Positions 1-5,371 of a stretch of DNA of 5,804 nucleotides are shown here, piece after piece. Position 1 is the stretch's first letter. Each line of letters starts with the position of its first letter. This stretch comes from Chlorobium sp. GTDB taxonomy: Bacteria; Bacteroidota; Chlorobiia; Chlorobiales; Chlorobiaceae. The DNA is taken from the NCBI GenBank assembly GCA_028278005.1, contig JANQFD010000148.1:1-5804 (forward strand), in the 5' to 3' direction. The notes under the pieces were generated by a model. That model did not search any database, was not told the DNA's origin, and saw only the letters and a program-made list of their open reading frames with translations. The translations under genes were made by a program, and so were the position numbers.

Positions 1-1541
1 GCCAGCTGCTTGCCGAGCTCGACACCCCACTGGTCGAACGAATTGATCCCCCATATCACTCCCTGCACGAACACCTTGTGTTCGTACATCGCTATGAGGC
101 TGCCGAGGTTGAAGGGATTGATTTCCGGGAAAACAATGGTATTCGTCGGACGGTTGCCGGGGAAAAGCTTGTGAGGAAGCAGTTCGGCAATCCTTTCTTC
201 CGACATACCTGCATCTCTCAATTCTTTTTCGGCCTCTTCGGCGTTTTTGCCGCGCATCAGCGCTTCTGTCTGGGCGAAACAGTTGGCAAGCAGGATATCG
301 TGATGCTCCCCTGCAGGGTTTTGGGTTTTCAGGGGCACAATAAAATCAGCCGGGATAAAATTCGGTCCCTGGTGCAGAAGCTGGAAAAAAGCGTGCTGCG
401 AATTGGTGCCCGGCTCGCCCCAGATCACCGGACCGGTTGCATAGGCAACCTCGTTCCCCTCACGGTCTATCCGTTTTCCGTTGCTCTCCATATCGAGCTG
501 CTGAAGATAAGCCGGGAGACGATGAAGATACTGATCGTAGGGAATCACTGCATGGGAGTGTGCGTCGAAAAAGTTGTTGTACCAGATACCGAGCAGAGCG
601 AGCAGAACCGGAATATTCTTTTCAAACGAGGCGGAAAGAAAATGCTCGTCCATCTCGTGAGCCCCGGCAAGCAGTTCGGTGAACCCGTCGAATCCGATAT
701 AGAGGGCGATCGAAAGGCCGATCGATGACCAGAGGGAATAGCGTCCTCCAACCCAGTCCCAGAAACGAAACATGTTCCTTGCATCGATACCGAACTCTTC
801 GACTTTTTCCCGGTTGGTCGATACTGCCACAAAATGCCGGGCTATAAACGACTCGTCGACCGCTTTTTCAAGAAACCACCGTCTCGCGGTATGCGCGTTT
901 GTGAGAGTTTCCTGTGTGGTGAATGTTTTTGAAGCTATAATAAAAAGCGTCCTGTCGGCATCGAGACCCCGCAACACTTCGCTGACATGCGTGCCGTCGA
1001 TGTTTGACACAAAATGAACGTTTACCGCCCCGTTAGCGAAGGGTTTCAGGGCTTCGGTAACCATGTACGGCCCGAGATCCGAGCCGCCGATACCGATGTT
1101 GACCACATCGGTGATCGCCTTTCCGCTGTATCCTTTCCATTCACCGGAAAGAATAAGTTCGCAGAAATGTCTCATCTGGGATAACACTTCCCTTACATCG
1201 CATCCGACCGTCTGCCCGTCAAGCTGCATCCGAAAACTCTCCGGCTGGCGAAGCGCGGTATGCAGTACAGCTCTTTGCTCGGTAAAGTTGATTTTGCTGC
1301 CGGCAAACATCTTTTCCCGATATCCGGCAACGCCGGTCTCCTCTGCAAGAGCCGTCAAAAGCCCGATGGTTTTTCCGTTGATTCTGTTTTTCGAGTAATC
1401 AAGAAACAGATCCCCCATTCGAACCGAAAACTCCCCGGACCGCTTCTTATCAGCTGCAAAGAGATCCCGCATATGCAGGCTTTCCATTTCCTGTTTATGA
1501 CTCTCCAGAGCGTTCCAGGCCTGACTGTTTTGTATAGACAT
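1..1541 (-). CDS. pgi: Glucose-6-phosphate isomerase, 3' end cut by window edge
   Basis: Cytoplasmic enzyme that interconverts glucose 6-phosphate and fructose 6-phosphate in glycolysis and gluconeogenesis. The reverse strand is open from an ATG at 1541 to the window edge (513 complete codons). Landmarks in order are the phosphosugar-binding stretch VNIGIGGSDLGPYMV, the family signature WVGGRYSLWSSIGL, the GEPGTNSQHAFFQ segment carrying the catalytic glutamate, EHHDILL with the catalytic histidine, GNRPTNTI, and the C-terminal signature FDQWGVELGK with the catalytic lysine near residue 511. Order and spacing match the roughly 549-residue Escherichia coli type, so about 35 codons lie beyond the edge. 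No clear Shine-Dalgarno precedes the ATG. A TATACT hexamer ends only four bases before it, without a good -35, so a very short leader is possible. The identification is firm; the exact start is less certain. Confidence 0.97.
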   Translation of the reverse strand, partial: MSIQNSQAWNALESHKQEMESLHMRDLFAADKKRSGEFSVRMGDLFLDYSKNRINGKTIGLLTALAEETGVAGYREKMFAGSKINFTEQRAVLHTALRQPESFRMQLDGQTVGCDVREVLSQMRHFCELILSGEWKGYSGKAITDVVNIGIGGSDLGPYMVTEALKPFANGAVNVHFVSNIDGTHVSEVLRGLDADRTLFIIASKTFTTQETLTNAHTARRWFLEKAVDESFIARHFVAVSTNREKVEEFGIDARNMFRFWDWVGGRYSLWSSIGLSIALYIGFDGFTELLAGAHEMDEHFLSASFEKNIPVLLALLGIWYNNFFDAHSHAVIPYDQYLHRLPAYLQQLDMESNGKRIDREGNEVAYATGPVIWGEPGTNSQHAFFQLLHQGPNFIPADFIVPLKTQNPAGEHHDILLANCFAQTEALMRGKNAEEAEKELRDAGMSEERIAELLPHKLFPGNRPTNTIVFPEINPFNLGSLIAMYEHKVFVQGVIWGINSFDQWGVELGKQL

Positions 1542-1674
1542 AAAAAGTATAGTCGTAATGATTAGTAATATGCTTGGTTACAATGAAAAACTTACCGTAA
1601 CAGATAAAGCTTTCAACAACGTGCAAAGTCAAAGTTCAAAAGTAAAAAAACCACCTCTTGCGTTCACCATGGAT

Positions 1675-1691
1675 ACTGTCGACTGATCCCC
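1675..1691. repeat. Short heptad repeat block (ACTGNNN x2) next to a small hairpin
   Basis: ACTG occurs at 1675 and 1682, seven bases apart, in the same style as the longer blocks further right. A four-pair inverted repeat, CCCC-TTTC-GGGG (1688-1699), follows at once. It has no T-run on either strand, so it does not look like a terminator. Confidence 0.5.
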
Positions 1692-1764
1692 TTTCGGGGT
1701 TCGCTATCGGTATCGGAAATCGTTCTTTTCCCTTTTGAGTTTCGACCGTTGCTTTTTGACTCTC

Positions 1765-1799
1765 ACTGTCTACTGAAAACTGCTGACTGATTACTTCCC
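1765..1799. repeat. Heptad tandem repeat block A (ACTNNNN, 5 units)
   Basis: ACTG starts at 1765, 1772, 1779 and 1786 and ACTT at 1793, an exact 7-bp period over five units. The bases between the cores vary. On the minus strand it reads as CAGTNNN repeats. The block and its C-rich tail are repeated imperfectly 44 bp further on as block B. Confidence 0.8.
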
Positions 1800-1808
1800 C
1801 CCTTGCCG

Positions 1809-1843
1809 ACTGCAAACTGAAGACTGTTGACTGATTACTCCCC
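1809..1843. repeat. Heptad tandem repeat block B (ACTNNNN, 5 units)
   Basis: ACTG starts at 1809, 1816, 1823 and 1830 and ACTC at 1837, again with an exact 7-bp period. It shares GACTGATTACT plus a C-run with block A. The offset of 44 bp is not a multiple of seven, so the two blocks look like a duplicated unit rather than one continuous array. Confidence 0.8.
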
Positions 1844-1849
1844 CTCGTC

Positions 1850-1870
1850 ACTTGTTTCTTGTCACTATCT
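1850..1870. repeat. Heptad repeat block C (ACTTGTT / TCTTGTC / ACTATCT)
   Basis: Three further 7-bp units start at 1850, 1857 and 1864, with a different consensus (GTCACTT type on the plus strand). The block ends just before the stop codon of the neighbouring ATP-binding protein gene at 1872. Together with blocks 0, A and B it occupies most of the 330-bp gap upstream of pgi, in which I see no gene. Confidence 0.55.
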
Positions 1871-1871
1871 C

Positions 1872-2291
1872 TTAATACGGTCTCATTCGCAGACTCAGCT
1901 TGCATCCGTTCTCGCTGCAGTCTTGATCCAGGATTTCCGCATACGCACGTATTAAAAAAATCCCTCGGCCCGATGATTTCATAACAAGGTCAGGATCTCG
2001 CGGATCGTCAATGTCGTGAATGGCAAAACCGCTGCCGCAATCGGATACGTCTATCAGTAATGTTCTGGAAAAGTCCTTCTGAAAAGACTCAAAAGAAAGA
2101 CAGACATTTTTTTCGCTGTTCCCCGCATTGCCGTGTATCACCGCATTGATAAACGCTTCCTTGACCACAAACTCGAGCTCCAGAAGAAAGGCCTCACTGA
2201 AACCTTCGCGCTCGGACATCACCTCGAGAAAATCCTCGAGTTTCCGACACTCATCGAAGCTGCTTGAAAGTACGAGATTATATGCAGACAT
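1872..2291 (-). CDS. RsbW/SpoIIAB-like anti-sigma factor, ATP-binding (serine kinase family)
   Basis: A 139-residue single-domain protein of the GHKL ATPase fold. Such proteins typically bind a sigma factor and/or phosphorylate an anti-sigma-factor antagonist in a partner-switching pathway. Visible motifs are the N-box with E45, N49 and H53 (KEAFINAVIHGN), the G1 box DCGSG at 84-88 and the G2 box GRG at 108-110. The length is normal for the family, with no receptor or membrane domain. I chose the ATG at 2291 because the fold begins directly after it (MSAYNLVLSS). A GTG at 2306 is in frame and would add five residues; neither has a convincing Shine-Dalgarno. No antagonist or sigma-factor gene is adjacent in the window, so the partner is unknown. 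A TTGTCT-N17-TAACTT sequence upstream on this strand is a weak promoter candidate. Family is confident; target and kinase activity are inference. Confidence 0.88.
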   Translation of the reverse strand: MSAYNLVLSSSFDECRKLEDFLEVMSEREGFSEAFLLELEFVVKEAFINAVIHGNAGNSEKNVCLSFESFQKDFSRTLLIDVSDCGSGFAIHDIDDPRDPDLVMKSSGRGIFLIRAYAEILDQDCSENGCKLSLRMRPY

Positions 2292-2381
2292 AACGATACA
2301 CTGCACGTTCTACCGCCACTTGTCCCCGGGAAGTTACAACGAAAGAGGCACGAAGACAACTCATCACCCAAGCCTGTCGCC

Positions 2382-2408
2382 TAAATATTTTAAGCACACG
2401 AATATTTA
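2382..2408. promoter_or_regulatory. Inverted repeat TAAATATT-N11-AATATTTA in the divergent intergenic region
   Basis: Two perfect 8-bp arms (2382-2389 and 2401-2408) separated by 11 bases lie between the divergent anti-sigma and ammonium-transporter genes. It could be a regulator site or part of an AT-rich promoter-proximal element. The sequence is low-complexity, so chance is a real alternative. Confidence 0.3.
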
Positions 2409-2430
2409 ATCATAAATAATTCTTACGCAT

Positions 2431-2458
2431 TTGTATTTTTTTATGAAAAATTTATATT
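2431..2458 (+). promoter_or_regulatory. Candidate promoter of the ammonium-transport operon
   Basis: TTGTAT (2431-2436), a 16-bp spacer and TATATT (2453-2458) resemble a housekeeping sigma promoter. Transcription would start near 2465, giving a leader of about 75 bases. I found no convincing sigma-54 GG-N10-GC element in the region. Confidence 0.35.
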
Positions 2459-2466
2459 TATACCAG

Positions 2467-2484
2467 AATTTCTTCTAAGAAATT
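2467..2484. promoter_or_regulatory. Perfect 18-bp palindrome, candidate operator of the amt operon
   Basis: AATTTCTT-CT-AAGAAATT has perfect 8-bp arms around a 2-bp centre and lies at the predicted transcription start of the amt operon, 56 bases before the start codon. This position suits a repressor. The bound protein is unknown; the sequence is not the NtcA (GTA-N8-TAC) or the standard FNR/CRP consensus. Confidence 0.45.
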
Positions 2485-2539
2485 TATGACAACAAACTAA
2501 ACGACCTGAATCTTTTAAAGAACATTAAACCAAACTCGC

Positions 2540-3865
2540 ATGAAAACATTTGTAAAATCACTCGGCTTGCTTTCGTGCGGCCTGCTGGTGGCGGGAGTTA
2601 TTCCCGGGCCACCCTTGCTTGCTGCCGAGGGAGTTGACGCAGGAGCTGTCAATGCCTATGCCATTGACAACATGTTTCTTTTTATCGCGGCTGTGCTTGT
2701 CCTGTTCATGCAGGCAGGATTTGCCATGGTAGAATCGGGACTGAACTCGGCGAAAAACACGGTCAACATCCTGTTCAAGAACGTTATTGACCTCTCGCTT
2801 GGCGTCCTGCTCTTTTATTTTGTCGGTTACAGCATCATGTACGGTGCCCCTGTTATCGGCGGCTGGTTCGGTTTCGGCGGTTTCGGCATCAGCGCCGATG
2901 CTCCTGAAGCTGTCGGCGGCAACCTGCATCCTGCCGTTGACTTTCTCTTCCAGGCAGCCTTCGCTGCAACCGCTGCAACGATCGTCTCGGGTGCAGTTGC
3001 CGGTCGCATGAAGTTTGCATCCTATCTTATCTATTCTGCTGTCATCACCGCGATCATCTATCCTATCAGCGGTTACTGGAAATGGGGTGGAGGATGGCTG
3101 GATCAGCTTGGATTCTATGATTTTGCCGGTTCACTGGTTGTTCATGCTCTCGGCGGCTTTGCCGGTCTCGCAGCCGCAATCGTGCTTGGACCACGTATCG
3201 GACGTTTCAATCCTGACGGTTCGCCGAATGCTCTTCCCGGACACAACCTCGCAATGAGTGCGCTGGGCGTCTTCATCCTCCTTATCGGATGGTTCGGCTT
3301 TAACCCCGGAAGCCAGCTTGCCATAGCAGGCGCGGACAACACCAGCATTGTCATGATTATCGCTACCAATACGATGCTCGCAGCTGGAGCAGGCGCAGTC
3401 CTTGCCATGATCGCCGCATGGGTCATGTTTAAGAAGCCGGATATTACCATGGCCCTGAACGGTTTGCTTGGCGGTCTTGTCGGTATTACGGCAAACTGTG
3501 ACTCGGTAAACTATAACGAAGCCATTATAATCGGTGCAGTTGCCGGTATCCTGGTGGTTGTTGGTGTCAAGATGCTCGACGCGATGAAAATCGACGATCC
3601 GGTCGGTGCATGGCCTGTACATGGTCTCAACGGTATCTGGGGCGGTATCGCCACCGGAATCTTCGGCGGCCACCCAATCGTTGCCCAGATTATCGGTTCG
3701 ATTGCCATTCCGCTCTGGGGCTTTGCAACGATGTTGGTTCTTTTCCTTATTCTCAAGGCTGCCGGAATTTTGAGGGTATCCAGAGATGAGGAAATGAAAG
3801 GTCTTGATATTTCAGAGCATGAAGAAGAAGCCTACCATGGTTTCCAGATATTCTCTAACCAGTAA
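2540..3865 (+). CDS. amtB: Ammonium transporter (Amt family)
   Basis: A 441-residue inner-membrane channel that conducts ammonium/ammonia as a homotrimer. The N terminus (MKTFVKSL, then a hydrophobic stretch) looks like a cleavable signal peptide ending near AA at 28-29, as in E. coli AmtB. About eleven membrane segments follow. Key residues are present: the pore twin histidines H202 (SLVVHALGG) and H361 (PVHGLNGIWGG), the structural aspartate D194, and the phenylalanine gate F141 and F254 (GWFGFN). The first membrane helix carries FMQAGFAMVESG, a variant common outside the enterobacterial AmtB branch. The cytoplasmic tail has the conserved GLDISEHEEEAY segment used in contact with P-II. No Shine-Dalgarno is visible before the ATG, although the signal peptide supports this start. 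It is the first gene of an operon with a P-II gene 22 bp downstream, the usual arrangement for nitrogen control. Confidence 0.97.
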   Translation: MKTFVKSLGLLSCGLLVAGVIPGPPLLAAEGVDAGAVNAYAIDNMFLFIAAVLVLFMQAGFAMVESGLNSAKNTVNILFKNVIDLSLGVLLFYFVGYSIMYGAPVIGGWFGFGGFGISADAPEAVGGNLHPAVDFLFQAAFAATAATIVSGAVAGRMKFASYLIYSAVITAIIYPISGYWKWGGGWLDQLGFYDFAGSLVVHALGGFAGLAAAIVLGPRIGRFNPDGSPNALPGHNLAMSALGVFILLIGWFGFNPGSQLAIAGADNTSIVMIIATNTMLAAGAGAVLAMIAAWVMFKKPDITMALNGLLGGLVGITANCDSVNYNEAIIIGAVAGILVVVGVKMLDAMKIDDPVGAWPVHGLNGIWGGIATGIFGGHPIVAQIIGSIAIPLWGFATMLVLFLILKAAGILRVSRDEEMKGLDISEHEEEAYHGFQIFSNQ

Positions 3866-3887
3866 CGGCTAACAAGGAGCAAAAACC

Positions 3888-4229
3888 ATGAAATATATCG
3901 TAGCAATGATCCAGCCTCACAAGCTGCCTGATGTAAAGACGGCGCTTGCTGAAGCCGGGGTCTATAAAATGACGGTAACCAATGTCCTGGGCTGTGGCGC
4001 TCAGGGCGGATATACCGAGGTGTACCGCGGAGTTCCCAACGAGATCAATCTTTTGAAAAAGATAAAACTCGAAATCGGCGTCAACGACGAATTCGAACAG
4101 AAAACTGTCGAAGCCATCATCAAGGGAGCTAAAACAGGGGAAATCGGAGACGGAAAAATCTTCGTCTTCGATCTGCCGAAATGCATCAGGATACGTACCG
4201 AAGAGACGGGGAACGATGCTATCGGCTAA
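3888..4229 (+). CDS. glnK: P-II family nitrogen regulatory protein (GlnK-like)
   Basis: A 113-residue cytoplasmic signalling protein, normally a trimer, that senses 2-oxoglutarate and ATP/ADP and inhibits the ammonium channel by inserting its T-loop into the pore. It aligns without gaps to E. coli GlnB through the T-loop. Effector residues are present: Q39, K58, the GDG turn at 87-89, K90, R101 and R103. R47 of TEVYRG, which plugs the channel in the GlnK-AmtB complex, is also kept. The uridylylation site is missing: position 51 is asparagine (VPNEIN), and position 49, the serine phosphorylated in cyanobacteria, is valine. Modification by those routes therefore looks impossible and control is probably by ligands alone. 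A strong AAGGAG lies 8 bases before the ATG. Its position behind the ammonium transporter supports a GlnK role; the symbol is by analogy. Confidence 0.95.
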   Translation: MKYIVAMIQPHKLPDVKTALAEAGVYKMTVTNVLGCGAQGGYTEVYRGVPNEINLLKKIKLEIGVNDEFEQKTVEAIIKGAKTGEIGDGKIFVFDLPKCIRIRTEETGNDAIG

Positions 4230-4239
4230 TCACCAGGAA

Positions 4240-4274
4240 CCCCGGATTTCCCTTGGTCAGAAGGAATTCCGGGG
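4240..4274 (+). other. Intercistronic stem-loop between the P-II and barrel genes
   Basis: CCCCGGA (4240-4246) pairs perfectly with TCCGGGG (4268-4274). After one T-T mismatch the stem continues with TTCC/GGAA and closes an 11-base loop. No T-run follows, so it is probably an mRNA-processing or stabilising element, or a weak attenuator, rather than a full terminator. Confidence 0.45.
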
Positions 4275-4322
4275 AACCACTTACAGCAACACTCAATCAA
4301 CAATTCAAAAGGAAGTTACAAC

Positions 4323-4988
4323 ATGAAAAAAACATCAAAATTTTTAACACTTCTTGTGGGTATCGTCGTGATGTTCTCAGGAGTTGCCAAAGCTGACTGG
4401 AGTGTCGGCGCAGATGTCGTAAGCCGATATGTATGGAGAGGCACACAGTTCGGCGACGGCGTTGCCGCACAGCCTTGGCTGAGCTATACCTTTCCGGGTA
4501 TCGGCGTCGAGGTTGGCGCATGGGGCTCCTACGACCTCAGCGATGATGATGAAAATGAGGCTGACCTTTATGTGACAGTACCTCTTGGTGAAAATTTCAG
4601 TTTCACCGTCACCGATTATTTCTTTCCATCTGGTGGCGATGACAATTATTTCGACTGGAGTGATGACGGCGGGCACGTCATCGAGCTTGGAGCCGGGTTT
4701 GAAGCCTCAAACTTCAGCTTGATGGGCGCTGTTAATGTCAGCGGCGACGACGACAACTCTGTTTACGTCGAGGCTGGATACACTTTCTGCGACAATGATA
4801 TCTGCACCGCGTCCTTGTTTGCCGGCGCTGGTGACGGGCAGTATACCAATGGCAGCGATGCCGCTGGTGATTTCGATCTTGTCAACGTTGGTGTGACTGC
4901 ATCGAAAGACATTTTCACTGCATCGTATATCGTCAATCCGGACCTCGAGACATCCTGGCTGGTTCTTGGCGTCACGCTGGAACCTTAA
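4323..4988 (+). CDS. Outer-membrane beta-barrel protein, TorF/Gcw_chp-like putative porin
   Basis: A 221-residue exported protein. A textbook signal peptide (MKKTSK, hydrophobic 7-21) ends in AKA, with cleavage predicted after A24. The mature part alternates polar and hydrophobic residues typical of amphipathic strands and begins with DVVSRYVWRG, resembling the start of the TorF/Gcw_chp putative porin family (SDYVFRG-type). Presumed surface or turn segments are very acidic: DLSDDDENEAD (71-81), GGDDNYFDWSDD (104-115) and SGDDDNS (140-146). C156 and C161 flank a short turn and could form a disulfide. The C terminus (VLGVTLEP) lacks the usual final aromatic residue of many barrels. AAGGAAG precedes the ATG by seven bases. 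It lies 93 bp after the P-II gene on the same strand and before the operon terminator, so a role in ammonium passage through the outer membrane is a reasonable but unproven inference. Confidence 0.78.
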   Translation: MKKTSKFLTLLVGIVVMFSGVAKADWSVGADVVSRYVWRGTQFGDGVAAQPWLSYTFPGIGVEVGAWGSYDLSDDDENEADLYVTVPLGENFSFTVTDYFFPSGGDDNYFDWSDDGGHVIELGAGFEASNFSLMGAVNVSGDDDNSVYVEAGYTFCDNDICTASLFAGAGDGQYTNGSDAAGDFDLVNVGVTASKDIFTASYIVNPDLETSWLVLGVTLEP

Positions 4989-5085
4989 GGAAGGGAAGCT
5001 ACTGTCTGTCGCGCACAGTATTATCTCCGTTTGTGTTGCTTATAAACATGTGTGCTCAATGCCGGCAGGCATAGCGATTCCAGGT

Positions 5086-5113
5086 GAGAAAGCGGGCCTT
5101 TGCCCGTTTTCTC
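5086..5113 (+). terminator. Intrinsic terminator of the amt-glnK-porin operon
   Basis: GAGAAAGCGGGC (5086-5097) and GCCCGTTTTCTC (5102-5113) form a 12-pair stem with one G-T pair around a CTTT loop. It has the A-tract, GC core and T-tract pattern of a rho-independent terminator and lies about 100 bp after the barrel gene stop. The A-tract on the left arm means it could also work on the other strand. Confidence 0.85.
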
Positions 5114-5132
5114 TTGCACATCCATATAACAA

Positions 5133-5161
5133 TTGTTAACAATGTAGCACCTTTCCATATT
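5133..5161 (+). promoter_or_regulatory. Candidate promoter upstream of the nikR leader
   Basis: TTGTTA (5133-5138) and CATATT (5156-5161) are 17 bp apart, giving a predicted start near 5168. The -35 sits in overlapping palindromes AACAATTGTT (5128-5137) and TTGTTAACAA (5133-5142). The region follows directly after the upstream operon's terminator. The -10 is weak, so confidence is limited. Confidence 0.35.
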
Positions 5162-5190
5162 TTGTGTTACCTTGTCCTTTAGGGTACCTC
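5144..5190. promoter_or_regulatory. Candidate NikR operator with three half-sites spaced 20 bp
   Basis: GTGTTAC (5164-5170), 13 bases, then GTACCTC (5184-5190) matches 12 of 14 positions of the GTGTTAC-N13/14-GTAACAC operator that I recall for some NikR proteins (Geobacter type). A third element, GTAGCAC (5144-5150), differs from GTAACAC at one base and lies exactly 20 bp further upstream. The sites overlap the candidate promoter, so nickel-dependent repression of the transcript leading to nikR would make sense. The consensus is from memory and the assignment is inference. Confidence 0.4.
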
Positions 5191-5224
5191 TATTAATTTG
5201 TTGCGCACCCTGATTACTTCGTTG

Positions 5225-5277
5225 TCCCGACACGTCGGGAAACCCCGGTTTTGAAGTTCATCCCGATTGCATCGGGA
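5225..5277 (+). promoter_or_regulatory. Possible attenuator: hairpins with interchangeable TCCCGA/TCGGGA arms
   Basis: TCCCGAC (5225-5231) pairs with GTCGGGA (5234-5240). The same right arm can instead form TCGGG-AAAC-CCCGG (5235-5248), followed directly by TTTT (5249-5252), which resembles a terminator. A second hairpin, TCCCGAT-TGC-ATCGGGA (5261-5277), repeats the arm sequences, so arms can swap partners. This is what a terminator/antiterminator switch looks like, but no known riboswitch consensus is recognised. The TCCCGA/TCGGGA palindromes could also be a dispersed repeat. Confidence 0.35.
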
Positions 5278-5298
5278 CTCTGTCCGCCTTATACTCAA

Positions 5299-5331
5299 GG
5301 CGCTCACGACAATCAATAGAGGCGCCCTTTT
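5299..5331 (+). terminator. Possible intrinsic terminator inside the nikR leader
   Basis: GGCGCTC (5299-5305) pairs with GAGGCGCC (5319-5326) with one bulged G, and a TTTT run follows at 5328-5331. It may end a short RNA starting near 5168, or act as an attenuator before nikR. The 13-base loop and short T-run make it weaker than the terminator at 5086. Confidence 0.4.
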
Positions 5332-5371
5332 GATCAGCGAGGAAACAGCAATTGACGACATTTTGATGCGC

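Noticed and set aside
78..728. Plus-strand open frame of 216 codons across the pgi region
   Set aside because: It lies antisense to pgi, whose reverse-strand reading carries continuous family signatures. The plus-strand product has no recognisable domain.
1636..1905. Minus-strand open frame of 89 codons between pgi and the anti-sigma gene
   Set aside because: It runs through the heptad repeats and overlaps the end of the anti-sigma gene in another frame. The product is low-complexity repeat translation without a ribosome-binding site.
2341..2365. Possible sigma-54 promoter around GGCACGAAG upstream of amt
   Set aside because: The -12 GC element is missing at the required distance.
2540..2620. 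Possible lipobox (LLSC) at residues 10-13 of the ammonium transporter
   Set aside because: The hydrophobic stretch before the cysteine is far too short. Amt proteins commonly have an ordinary signal peptide, and a better cleavage region lies at the AA near residue 28.
3131..3673. Minus-strand open frame of 180 codons inside the amt gene
   Set aside because: It is antisense to a transporter with all diagnostic residues. Its composition (many D, H, C, T) is that of a shadow frame.
5059..5072. Small hairpin ATGCC-GGCA-GGCAT before the operon terminator
   Set aside because: Five pairs only, with no T-run. The much stronger hairpin at 5086-5113 explains termination.
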